Part shown: positions 43,998-52,241 of the stretch, piece by piece | How positions within the stretch are numbered: the first letter of the stretch is position 1 | Layout of the letters: the number at the start of each line of letters is the position of its first letter | Assembly: GCA_964413535.1 (NCBI GenBank) | Contig: CAYPTB010000049.1 | Span: 1 to 64,000 of the forward strand | Source: CAYPTB01 sp964413535 | GTDB lineage: Bacteria > Planctomycetota > UBA1135 > GCA-002686595 | Length of the DNA stretch: 64,000 bases | Reading direction: 5' to 3' | Notes under the pieces: generated by a model | The model's input: the letters and a program-made list of their open reading frames with translations, nothing else | Databases searched by the model: none | Told to the model about the DNA's origin: nothing | Made by a program: the position numbers and the translations under genes

Positions 43998-44749
43998 AGG
44001 TGCGCGACAGGGATTCTCCGCCGCTACCGGCCGCGCGTGGAGCTCGGACGGTCGCGGACGGCCGGGACTGCGCGAAGCCGAAGGTCCTGCTCTCCTGGAG
44101 CTCGGGCAAGGACAGCGCGTGGGCGCTGCACGAGCTCCGGCTCGCGGACCAGGTCGACGTCGTCGGGCTGCTCACGACCGTCACGTCCGAGTACGATCGC
44201 GTGTCGATGCACGGCGTGCGCACGCAGCTCTTGCGCGCGCAGGCCGCGGCCGTCGGAATCGAGCTCGTCCCGGTGGAGATCCCCGCGGTCTGCACGAACG
44301 CCGACTACGAGGCGGCGATGGTCCGTGTGCTGGCGTACGCCGTCGGACTCGGCGTGTCGGCGGTGGCCTTCGGGGACCTGTTCCTCGAGGATGTCCGCCG
44401 CTATCGCGAGGAACGGCTCGCCGGAACCGGCGTCCGGCCGCTCTTCCCGCTGTGGGGGCGCGACACGCGCGAGCTCGCGCGCGAGATGATCGACGGCGGG
44501 TGTCGCGCGTTGCTCGCGAGCGTCGATCCGCGGGCGTGCCCGGCGGAGTTCGCCGGCCGAGCCTTCGACAGCGCGCTCCTCGACGCCCTTCCGTCCGGCG
44601 TCGATCCGTGCGGCGAGCGGGGCGAATTCCACACCTTCGTCTGGGACGGACCCATGTTCGCGCACCCGGTCCCGGTGTGCGCCGGCGAGATCGTCGAGCG
44701 CGACGGTTTCGTCTTCGCGGACCTGCTCCCGGCCGACGAGGCGCCATGA
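43994..44749 (+). CDS. PP-loop ATPase of the Dph6 (diphthine-ammonia ligase-like) family
   Basis: 251 residues from a GTG whose GTGA overlaps the previous stop. A PP-loop for ATP pyrophosphate release is clear in LLSWSSGKDSAWALHEL, followed by VSMHGVRTQLLRAQAAAVG, VAFGDLFLEDVRRYRE and the C-terminal GERGEFHTFVWDGPMF. In archaea and eukaryotes Dph6 amidates diphthine, but bacteria have no diphthamide, so this member must act on something else. As the second gene of a cobalamin-riboswitch operon it may amidate a corrinoid or cobinamide precursor, which is inference. The upstream leader in the open frame was excluded. Confidence 0.88.
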   Translation: MKVRDRDSPPLPAARGARTVADGRDCAKPKVLLSWSSGKDSAWALHELRLADQVDVVGLLTTVTSEYDRVSMHGVRTQLLRAQAAAVGIELVPVEIPAVCTNADYEAAMVRVLAYAVGLGVSAVAFGDLFLEDVRRYREERLAGTGVRPLFPLWGRDTRELAREMIDGGCRALLASVDPRACPAEFAGRAFDSALLDALPSGVDPCGERGEFHTFVWDGPMFAHPVPVCAGEIVERDGFVFADLLPADEAP

Positions 44750-45060
44750 AGTTGGACACCCTCGCGCGCTACTTCGAGCGCACCAAACGCACGAAGCTCT
44801 TCGTCGTCACGGACGCCTACGTCGTCGCAGGGCGCGCATCGCGTCCGTCCGCGCCGAAGGGCGACGTCCTGCTCGTCGATTTCGCGCCCTTCGTCGCCTA
44901 CTTCTTCGACGGCGGAGGCCTCGTTCGCGGAAGCGAGACGTTCGGTCCGGTGCGGCTCGACGACGGCGTGCGCGTCACTCGCAGGCTGCAGACGCATCGC
45001 CGCCACGTCGCCGACAAGCAGATCCCCGAAGGCTACTTCGAGGCCTGCGAGGAGCTCTAG
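44746..45060 (+). CDS. Unknown 104-aa protein, third gene of the cobalamin operon
   Basis: Starts in an ATGA overlap with the PP-loop gene, so it is translationally coupled. Residues 1-50 have a charged helix (LARYFERTKRTKLFVVTDAY), then beta-rich segments with FVAYFFDGGG and VRVTRRLQTHRRHVADKQ. Soluble and basic, no signal peptide. No family recognised. Its position under the riboswitch suggests a role in corrinoid handling, possibly as a partner of the Dph6-like enzyme. Confidence 0.72.
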   Translation: MKLDTLARYFERTKRTKLFVVTDAYVVAGRASRPSAPKGDVLLVDFAPFVAYFFDGGGLVRGSETFGPVRLDDGVRVTRRLQTHRRHVADKQIPEGYFEACEEL

Positions 45061-45134
45061 ACCACCTCGCACGGGGAGCGGATCCTGGTCGTATCGGCTG
45101 GACCGTGAGACACTCCGCTGCGGAGGACGATCCC

Positions 45135-45512
45135 ATGGGCGTCTACAACGAGAAGAAGCTCAAGCACCTCCTCGCGGACATCCCCGAGATCCCCGCGAAG
45201 TACACGCGCAAGAAGAAGCGTCCCCAGGAGGTCGCGCAGATCATCGAGCCGAATTGCACCGGCTGCGAGGTCTGCATTCCCTTCTGTCCGGTCGACTGCA
45301 TCGAGGTCGAGCCCGCCGATGCGTATCCGAACCGCCAGATCCCGCCCGTCCGCATCCGCTACGACGAGTGCATCGGCTGCGTGATCTGCGTGCGCGTGTG
45401 CGAGAAGCTCGCCTGGGACGCGATCGTCATGCGAGCGACCGACGAGATCGAGCGCGAGGAGGGGATCGAGATCGGCGAGCGCTTCCCACGCGGAGCGAGC
45501 GAACGTCCGTAG
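45135..45512 (+). CDS. Two-cluster 4Fe-4S ferredoxin
   Basis: 125 residues from an ATG behind CGGAGGACG. Two iron-sulfur sites are visible: CTGCEVCIPFCPVDC and CIGCVICVRVCEKLAW. The second lacks the final Pro of a standard site, but the cysteines are present. A basic segment (YTRKKKRPQEV) precedes the first cluster. It is likely an electron carrier in the cytoplasm. Whether it belongs to the upstream B12 operon is unclear: the gap is 74 bases and no terminator is obvious. Confidence 0.9.
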   Translation: MGVYNEKKLKHLLADIPEIPAKYTRKKKRPQEVAQIIEPNCTGCEVCIPFCPVDCIEVEPADAYPNRQIPPVRIRYDECIGCVICVRVCEKLAWDAIVMRATDEIEREEGIEIGERFPRGASERP

Positions 45513-45524
45513 CGGGGTGCGGCG

Positions 45525-46136
45525 CTACGACGACGTCAGTCCCACGAGCAAGAGCTCGCACGAGCTCGCCGCGCCGACGAGCTCCAGCTCTTCGCCGCCC
45601 GAGAGCCCGCGCAGCCACAGGCTGTCGCCGTGCTCGAGCTCGAACGGCTCCTCCTCGCCCGTCACGCGCGCGGCGAGCGCGCCCGCGAGCACGTACACGA
45701 ACGCCTGCTGTGTGCGCAGCATCTCGCGCGCGCGGCGCGCGCCGAGCCGCAGCGCCTGAACGTCTCCGGTCGCGCGGCCGCGGCGCAGGATCACGCCGAA
45801 GTCGGCCACGGGGCCGGCCACGAGCTCCGCCGTCGTGGGCCAATCGCCGGAGAAACGATAGGGCTCGAGCCGCCGCAGGCGCGCGCGCGGCGCGTCGGCC
45901 CCATGCGCGAGGACGAGCCCCGCTCCACTCGTCACGGTCGAGATGCGCTCGCAACCTTGGAAGGGAGAGAAGGAGACGTTCGCTCCGATCTCGGCCGCCG
46001 ACAGGCGCCAATCGAAGTCGCCGCCCTCGAAGGAGGCGGACGGGGGCCAGAGGGCGAGCTCGGTGGTTCGGCCGCACCCGTTCTTCCAGGAGACGCTCGG
46101 TCCTCCGGAGTGGCTCTGCTGCAAGACATGGTGCAT
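45525..46136 (-). CDS. HutD/Ves family protein
   Basis: 203 residues, starting at the ATG at 46136 since SVSWKNGCGRTTELALWP and DFDWRLSAAEIG near the N-terminus are the family core. Bicupin fold. HutD is often linked to histidine use and Ves to cold growth in other bacteria, but no hut gene is nearby. A predicted promoter (TATCCT) lies 46 bases upstream. Cytoplasmic. Confidence 0.85.
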   Translation of the reverse strand: MHHVLQQSHSGGPSVSWKNGCGRTTELALWPPSASFEGGDFDWRLSAAEIGANVSFSPFQGCERISTVTSGAGLVLAHGADAPRARLRRLEPYRFSGDWPTTAELVAGPVADFGVILRRGRATGDVQALRLGARRAREMLRTQQAFVYVLAGALAARVTGEEEPFELEHGDSLWLRGLSGGEELELVGAASSCELLLVGLTSS

Positions 46137-46182
46137 CGTCTTCTCGGGGACCCGAGCGGCGAGAGCCGAGGACCCGCGCAAC

Positions 46183-46188
46183 AGGATA
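46183..46188 (-). promoter_or_regulatory. -10-like element TATCCT for the HutD-like gene
   Basis: Minus-strand TTTCCTATCCTGTTGC, 46 bases before the ATG. Confidence 0.45.
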
Positions 46189-46246
46189 GGAAAGCGCCTC
46201 CGCTCAGACGGGATCGCGACGTCTCCATCGTCCGCTCCCGGTCGAC

Positions 46247-48358
46247 TCAGCCCTTCACCTTCGCCTCGAGCTCCGCGAGTAGCTCCGCCGCGCCGCCCAG
46301 CGTCGGGTCGAGCTCGAGCGCCTTCTTGCACGCTTCGACGCCGACCTGCGGCGACGGCGTGAAACCGTAGAAGCGCGCCCGCAGGAACCACACGAGCGCA
46401 TTCTCCGGCTCCAGGTCCGTCGCCTCGTCCATGGTCCGCTGAGCCTCGTCGTAGCGCTGGTTCGTGGCAAAGGCGTTCGCGAGCATCGCGCGCACGAAGC
46501 CCGAGCGCGGGCGCAGCGCGACGGCGACCGACATGTGGTGCAGCAGCTTCTCGGCGGCCGGACGCGACGCGTCGGGGCCGTTCGCCATCGTCTCCGCCAC
46601 TCGCATGAACTCGAGCGCACCGACGAGGAAGTGCACGCGGAACGAGCCCGGGTCGCGCTCGAGCGCGCGCTCGAGCACGCGCCCTGCGTCGTCGAGTCGC
46701 CCGGGGACGAGGAGCAGTGCGCCTGCGACGCGGTAGAGCTCTTCGGAGCTCTTGCCCGCGAGCGCCTCGTCCGTGACGAGCGCGTCGAAGACGTCGACGC
46801 CCTCCGCGCTCCAGCGCTCCTCCGCCACGGCGAGCTCGGCCCAGCTCGCCTCGGGGAACGCGGCGAGCACCGCGAGCGCGCTCGAGCGCGAACCCGTCGC
46901 CTCCGGGGAAGGATCGGACTCCGCGATCGAGGCCAGGTTCTCGAGCGAACTCTGCACGACCGGCCACAGCTCTGCGTTCCGCGCGCGGAGCGCCGCGAGG
47001 CGCTCGATCGAGCCCTCGACGTCGCGCTCGAGATCGGCGCCGAAGGCGCGGAAGGCCGCCAGGAATCGCGGCCGCAGCGCGGACACCGTCTTCACGTCTC
47101 GCAGGCCGATCCAGAGCGTTCCCATCAGCATGTCGAGCTCGTCGAGCTCGTCGGAGAGCGCGCGGTCCGCCCGCACCTGTACGAGCGCGGAGCGCGCGGT
47201 GTCCGCCACCGCCCGGGCCTCCTCGGCCAGGGCTCGCTCGCGATCGGCCACCGCGCGTGCTTCCACGGCTTCGGCGCGCTCGCGGTCGGCCACTGCGCGC
47301 GCCTGCTCCGCCTCGGCGCGCAGCCCGGCCTCGACGTCGGCCCGTCCCGCGGCACCCGCGCCGTAGGCGCCGAGCGCGACGGCCGCGACGGCGAGCAGGA
47401 GGATCGCCGCACCGCTCGCCGCGAGCGCGGGGTTGCGCTGCGCCCAGCGCGCGAGCCGCTCGAAGCGACCGGCGGGCCGCGCGCGGATCGGCTCGTTCGC
47501 GCGCCAGCGCCGCAGGTCCTCCGCGAGGTCGAGCGCCGTCTGGTAGCGCCGGTCGCGCTCCTTCGCCGTCGCGGTCTCGAGGATCGTCGCGAAGTCGCGA
47601 TCGATCGCGCGGTTCGCGCGGCGTGGATCGGGCGGCTCCGCGGTGAGGATCGTCTGGAACAGCGCCTCGCGCGTCGCCGCCGCGAACGGATGCGCGAGCG
47701 TGGCGGCCTCGTACAGCGCGACGCCGAGCGACCAGACGTCGCTGCGGCGGTCGGGGCGCGCGCGGTTCGTCATCTGCTCCGGGCTCATGTAGGCCGGCGT
47801 TCCGGACGCCTCGCCCGTGAGGCTCTGCCCCGCCCCGTCGTCCTCGCGCGCGAGCCCGAAGTCGAGGATCACCGGCTCGCCCTCCGGCGTCACCATCAGG
47901 TTCGCGGGCTTCACGTCGCGGTGGACGATGCCCGCCTCGTGCGCGAGGTGCAGGGCCCGCGCGCAAGTCTCGACGAAGCGCGCGAGCTCGCGCAACGCTT
48001 CGGCACGGGGCGGCTCATCTCCAGTTTCGCGCGCAACGGCGAGCCGCCGCGCGAGCGTCTCCCCGGCGACGTAGCGCATCGCGATGTAGGGCGTGCCGCG
48101 GTCGAGATCGGCTTCCAGCACGCCGCAGATCGCCGGGTGCTCCAAGCGCGCCGTGACCTCCGCCTCGCGGCGAAAGCGCCGCATGGCCTCCTCGCCGCCC
48201 GGACCCAGGTGGGGCAGCACCTTGAGCGCGACCTGCCGTCCGATGCGCGAGTCCTCCGCGAGCCACACGATCGCCTGCCCCCCGCGCCCGAGCTCGCGCA
48301 GCGTCCGATAGGCGCCGATCTGCTGCGAGTCGCTCGTCGAAGGGGTGGGGGAGGTCAT
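46247..48358 (-). CDS. Membrane Ser/Thr kinase with coiled coil and TPR domain
   Basis: 703 residues. Kinase domain (about 16-290): GRGGQAIVWLAE loop, Lys46 in VALKVL, HRDVKPANLMV with Asp148, LDFGLAR and YMSPEQMT. One membrane helix at about 312-336. A coiled coil of repeats built on EARAVADRERA follows (about 345-400), then TPR-like helices to the end (for example RYDEAQRTMDEATDLEPE and GVEACKKALELDPT). Gln in place of Met in the loop (GGQAIV) is unusual but not disabling. The TPR part probably recruits partners outside. No neighbour suggests a target. Confidence 0.92.
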   Translation of the reverse strand: MTSPTPSTSDSQQIGAYRTLRELGRGGQAIVWLAEDSRIGRQVALKVLPHLGPGGEEAMRRFRREAEVTARLEHPAICGVLEADLDRGTPYIAMRYVAGETLARRLAVARETGDEPPRAEALRELARFVETCARALHLAHEAGIVHRDVKPANLMVTPEGEPVILDFGLAREDDGAGQSLTGEASGTPAYMSPEQMTNRARPDRRSDVWSLGVALYEAATLAHPFAAATREALFQTILTAEPPDPRRANRAIDRDFATILETATAKERDRRYQTALDLAEDLRRWRANEPIRARPAGRFERLARWAQRNPALAASGAAILLLAVAAVALGAYGAGAAGRADVEAGLRAEAEQARAVADRERAEAVEARAVADRERALAEEARAVADTARSALVQVRADRALSDELDELDMLMGTLWIGLRDVKTVSALRPRFLAAFRAFGADLERDVEGSIERLAALRARNAELWPVVQSSLENLASIAESDPSPEATGSRSSALAVLAAFPEASWAELAVAEERWSAEGVDVFDALVTDEALAGKSSEELYRVAGALLLVPGRLDDAGRVLERALERDPGSFRVHFLVGALEFMRVAETMANGPDASRPAAEKLLHHMSVAVALRPRSGFVRAMLANAFATNQRYDEAQRTMDEATDLEPENALVWFLRARFYGFTPSPQVGVEACKKALELDPTLGGAAELLAELEAKVKG

Positions 48359-48397
48359 CCGAGAGTGAGTGCCTGCAAGTCGAGCTCTCCTGCGCGG

Positions 48398-48403
48398 ATT
48401 CTA
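48398..48403 (-). promoter_or_regulatory. -10-like element TAGAAT for the third kinase
   Basis: Minus-strand TGCGTAGAATCCG, 39 bases before the ATG at 48358. Confidence 0.45.
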
Positions 48404-48516
48404 CGCAGGTCGCGATCGGTCGAGCCCGCCCGCGGCAGGCGATCCGCGCGGCGCGTGCCATCGATGAGGCCCGAACCTTCCGGCGGGGGCCGACCCTCCC
48501 GCTCGCGTGCGTTCGC

Positions 48517-48522
48517 TACCTT
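48517..48522 (+). promoter_or_regulatory. -10-like element TACCTT for the secreted unknown gene
   Basis: TTCGCTACCTTGG, about 70 bases before the ATG at 48594. The gap also holds the oppositely directed kinase promoter. Confidence 0.45.
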
Positions 48523-48593
48523 GGTGAGAGGATCCGGTCTGCGAGCCCGCGCTTCGATCGGCGAAGGCTCCCCGTCGAATCCTGCCTTTCCCG

Positions 48594-50171
48594 ATGTCGA
48601 CGCCATCCAGCGCACGAGGACCGGTGAGGCGAGGCCCGCTCCTTGGCGGCTTCGCAGTCTCGATCGCGGTCCTCACGGCCAACGCCGTGGCGCAGGACGC
48701 AGGCAAGCTCCCGGCGACGACGCCGCCGGCGAGCCGACTGCTCGACGCGCGCTTCGAGGCGACTGCGCTGCTCGAGCCGCCGTTCTCGCCCGAGGCCCTT
48801 CACGGGCTGGCCCTCAGGAGATTGGCCGACGGCGAGCTCGCGATCGCCGCCCGAGCCTTGGATGAGCTCGTGGCCGAGACCGCGGACGGAGACGCCGCGC
48901 GGCCGTTGCTCGAGCGCGACCGAGGTCGCGCCCACGCGCTGATCGAACTGCGCAATGCGTTCTTCGCGCGCTGTCGCGACGACGGCGTGAAGCTGCGCGT
49001 CGAGATCGACGGACGCACTCGCGTAGCGACGATCCAGAGCGTCGACGCCGACGGTCTCACGCTCGCGCTCGCGAAGGGCGAGACGACTGGCATGGCCTTC
49101 GACGAGCTCGGCATCGAGGCGCTCGTGAAGGTGTGCGAGGAGCAGAAACTCGAGCTCGGTTCTCCCGCGACGCACGCGCTCGCGCAGTTCCTCGCCGGGC
49201 GCAAGAACTGGAAGCGCGCCGCGGGCGGGACCTCTCCCGCGGAGCTGGCACTCCTCGAGGACGAGGGCGCCCTGACGCGATTGCTGGCCCTGGGCTCCAC
49301 GGTGGCCGAAATCGAGAAGCTCGCGCGCATCCCCGTCGAGACGGCCGCTCTCGACACCGCCCAACGCGCGCTCGCGACCCTGCAGGAGCTGTGGAAGACG
49401 GAAGCGGGCGCGGACCTCGTGGCGGAGCGCGCGGCGGCCCTGCGCCAGCTCGCGATCCAAATGCTCGGCCGCTCGTTCACCCTGCGCGGACTCTCCGATC
49501 CGTACTGGGACGAGCGGATTCGCGGCCGGTTCGAGGGCCGGGAGAGCGGCCGCGCGCGCATCACTTGGACGTTCGACGGTCCCGAGGAACTCGAGGATTG
49601 GACCGTCCTGTCCCAGCCAGATCCCTACGGGATCGACCTCGCGACGCCCGACGACGAGGCTCGCCTGACCGTCGAGGACGACGCGCTCCGTGCATCGGGC
49701 AAGCACTACCTGCGCAGTGCTCTCCAATTCGTCGCTCCGATCTCGCTCACGTGGCGCGTCGTCTACACGGATCCGAGCGCTCCCGGAGAGCCGGAGAAAT
49801 TCACGCTGCTCCAGGTGATCCTCGGCGAGCGCGGGAATCGCATCGTCGCCGGCAATGCGGACGACCTGGTGTCCGTCGACGAAGGGCAGCTCACTCGCGA
49901 CCAGGACACGCGGCGGTACCGTTTCCACACGCCCTACACGATCGTGCTCGAGCACGACGGAACGAAGGCCGAGCTCTCGCTGACCTCGCACCGAACGCTG
50001 ACCGTGCCGGGCTTCGGCGCCGACAGCGGCTACGTCAGCTTGTACTTCTTCACCGACGCCGGGCTTCGGCTCGAGGAGTTCTGCATCGACGGGGTGATCG
50101 CACCCGCGAGCTTCCTCGCGTGGCAGGACGATTGGATCGAGAGCGAGCTCGCGAGGCTCATGACGCGGTGA
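48594..50171 (+). CDS. Secreted protein of unknown function with a lectin-like C-terminus
   Basis: 525 residues. An N-terminal signal peptide is likely (LLGGFAVSIAVLTANAVAQ), though the basic leader of about 12 residues is long. Residues 45-300 are helical and Ala/Leu/Glu-rich with no family recognised. From about 330 onward the chain is beta-rich, with ITWTFDGPEELEDWTVLSQ and repeated hydrophobic strands, similar to concanavalin-like or LamG folds found in planctomycete DUF1583-type proteins. It probably binds sugar or polymer. A second gene follows 58 bases later and may be co-transcribed. Confidence 0.75.
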   Translation: MSTPSSARGPVRRGPLLGGFAVSIAVLTANAVAQDAGKLPATTPPASRLLDARFEATALLEPPFSPEALHGLALRRLADGELAIAARALDELVAETADGDAARPLLERDRGRAHALIELRNAFFARCRDDGVKLRVEIDGRTRVATIQSVDADGLTLALAKGETTGMAFDELGIEALVKVCEEQKLELGSPATHALAQFLAGRKNWKRAAGGTSPAELALLEDEGALTRLLALGSTVAEIEKLARIPVETAALDTAQRALATLQELWKTEAGADLVAERAAALRQLAIQMLGRSFTLRGLSDPYWDERIRGRFEGRESGRARITWTFDGPEELEDWTVLSQPDPYGIDLATPDDEARLTVEDDALRASGKHYLRSALQFVAPISLTWRVVYTDPSAPGEPEKFTLLQVILGERGNRIVAGNADDLVSVDEGQLTRDQDTRRYRFHTPYTIVLEHDGTKAELSLTSHRTLTVPGFGADSGYVSLYFFTDAGLRLEEFCIDGVIAPASFLAWQDDWIESELARLMTR

Positions 50172-50229
50172 AGGACGAAGGAGCCGGCCGCGCGACGAAG
50201 GGGCGTTCACCGTCGGTGAGTGCGCGCGC

Positions 50230-52089
50230 ATGAGACCGGAGCCCACCCGACCCGAGCTCGCATGGCGGGAGTTCGTCGCCGCGCGCGCCGCCACCGAGCC
50301 GTTTGCGAGCCATTGGAATGCGTTCGGCGAGCTCTCCGCGGCTCAGCCCGAGCACCTGCCGTTGCGCACGTGGTGGCCGGGGGGCGGCTCGGTGCTGGAG
50401 GACTTCGCGCGCACGCACGGATGCGCGGACGCCGACGCGCTGCACGCCTGGTCGTGCCGTGAGCGCGGCGAGTTCTGGCGCGCGGCGCTCGCTTGGACGG
50501 GCCTCGAGGTAGCGGGCAGGGTTCTCGCGACGGACGCCGCCGGCCGCGCGCGCTGGCTGCCGGACGATCGCGTCGACCTCGTCGGGCTCGCGCTCGGCGG
50601 CGACCGCGAGCGGCGCGCGATCGTGTTCGGCCGCGAGGGGAGCGCGGAGCTCGAGACGTGGTCCGTCGGGCGGCTCGACGACCTCGCGCGGCGCATCGCG
50701 GCCGGGCTCGCGCGGCAGGGCCTCGCGGCGGGCGACGCCGTCGCGCTGTGCATGCCGCTCACGCCCGAGTGCGTCGCCGCCTGCCTCGCAATCGTGGGGA
50801 GCGGCCTCGCGTGCGTGTCGGTCGCCGAGTCGCTCTCGGAGTCCGAGATCGCGAAGCGCGTCGCGCTCGCCGGCGCGAAGCTCGTCATCACGGTGGACGA
50901 CACGATCCGCGGCGGCAAGCGCATCCCGATCGCCGAGCGCGTCGCGGTGGACGCGCCCGTCGTGCGCGTCGGGGACGAGACGTGGCGCTCGTGGACGTCC
51001 GGAGGCGGCGCGACGATCGGCGGCGAGCGCGAGCCGAAGCGCGCGAGCCACGTGCTCTTCTCCTCCGGGACGACGGGCGACCCGAAGGCCATCCCCTGGA
51101 CGCAGCTCACGCCCTTCAAGTGCGCCGTCGACGCCCACCTGCACCTCGACGTGCGACGCGGCGACCTCGTGTGCTGGCCGACGAGCATGGGCTGGATGAT
51201 GGGGCCGTGGCTCGTGTACGCGGCGCTCCTGAACGGCGCCGCGCTGGCGCTGTTCGAGGGCGCGCCAACGAGCACGGACTTCATCGAGTTCACGGAGCGC
51301 GCCGGCGTGACGGTCCAGGGCGTCGTGCCGTCGCTCGTCGCGGCCTGGCTCGACCGCGAGCCGCGCTTCGCGCCGCGCCTGCGCCTCTTCGCGTCGACCG
51401 GCGAGGCGTCGAATCCGCGCGACTACCTGTGGCTCGCGAGCCGCACGGGGTACCGCGCGCCGGTCGTCGAGTACTGCGGCGGCACCGAGATCGGTGGCGC
51501 GTACCTGACGGGGAGCCTCGCGCTGCCCGCGTCGCCCGGCGCCTTCGCGATGCCGGCCCTCGGCCTCGACTTCGTGGTCCTCGACGACGACGGCGCGGAG
51601 GTGCCGGTCGGCGGATTCGGCGAGGTGTTCCTCGAGCCGCCGGCCATCGGCCTCTCGCAGTCCTTGCTCCACGGCGATCACGACGCCTGCTACGAGGCCG
51701 GCTGTCCGCGCGTGGCGGACCGCGGGCCGCTGCGCCGCCACGGCGACCTCGTGCGGCGCCTCGCCGGCGGCATGTTCCGCGCCGAGGGCCGCGCCGACGA
51801 CACGATGAACCTCGGCGGCATCAAGGTCAGCTCCGCGGAGATCGAGGCCGTGCTCGGGACGCACGAGAGGATCGTCGAGTGCGCCGCAGTCGCGCGCCGC
51901 CGGCACGGCCGCGACGAGCTCGTCGTCTTCGTCGTGGGCGACGCGCCCGAGCCGCGCGAGCTCGACCGCCTGCTGCGCGAGCGCCTGAGCCCGCTGTTCC
52001 GCGTAGCCGAGGTCCGCCCGATCGCCGCGCTCCCGCGCACGCCGTCGAACAAGGTCGTGCGCCGCGCCCTGCGCGACCGGCTCGAATAG
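50230..52089 (+). CDS. AMP-forming acyl-activating enzyme (AMP-binding protein)
   Basis: 619 residues. Phosphate loop HVLFSSGTTGDPKAIPWT, adenine-site EYCGGTEIGGAYL, the conserved Asp in RRHGDLVRR, hinge RADDTMNLGGIKVSS, and the C-terminal catalytic lysine in PRTPSNKVVRRAL are all intact. It should join a carboxylic acid to CoA through an acyl-AMP. Sequence layout is close to acetyl/acetoacetyl-CoA synthetase relatives and to plant AAE17-type enzymes, but the acid substrate is unknown. It faces the E1/acyltransferase operon tail to tail, which may reflect a shared pathway. The next 152 bases contain a regulator remnant. Confidence 0.93.
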   Translation: MRPEPTRPELAWREFVAARAATEPFASHWNAFGELSAAQPEHLPLRTWWPGGGSVLEDFARTHGCADADALHAWSCRERGEFWRAALAWTGLEVAGRVLATDAAGRARWLPDDRVDLVGLALGGDRERRAIVFGREGSAELETWSVGRLDDLARRIAAGLARQGLAAGDAVALCMPLTPECVAACLAIVGSGLACVSVAESLSESEIAKRVALAGAKLVITVDDTIRGGKRIPIAERVAVDAPVVRVGDETWRSWTSGGGATIGGEREPKRASHVLFSSGTTGDPKAIPWTQLTPFKCAVDAHLHLDVRRGDLVCWPTSMGWMMGPWLVYAALLNGAALALFEGAPTSTDFIEFTERAGVTVQGVVPSLVAAWLDREPRFAPRLRLFASTGEASNPRDYLWLASRTGYRAPVVEYCGGTEIGGAYLTGSLALPASPGAFAMPALGLDFVVLDDDGAEVPVGGFGEVFLEPPAIGLSQSLLHGDHDACYEAGCPRVADRGPLRRHGDLVRRLAGGMFRAEGRADDTMNLGGIKVSSAEIEAVLGTHERIVECAAVARRRHGRDELVVFVVGDAPEPRELDRLLRERLSPLFRVAEVRPIAALPRTPSNKVVRRALRDRLE

Positions 52090-52146
52090 CGCCGTCCGGT
52101 CTTCGGCACTCCATCGTCGACGGCGTCGATTCGGGGCCGCACGAGA

Positions 52147-52238
52147 ATCGGAGCGCGCCTTGCCATTCTCGATCTCCACGATCCACTGACGGCTGACACC
52201 GACCAGGCGAGCGGCGACATTCAGGGAGGGGGGCAGCT
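52147..52238 (-). pseudogene. Remnant of an XRE-type helix-turn-helix regulator
   Basis: Minus-strand codons read AARLVGVSRQWIVEIENGKA, which matches the second half of a Cro/C1-type DNA-binding motif as found in HipB-like antitoxins. The beginning of the domain and a start codon are missing, and the frame runs on only into Arg-rich nonsense. Confidence 0.45.
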
Positions 52239-52241
52239 CCT

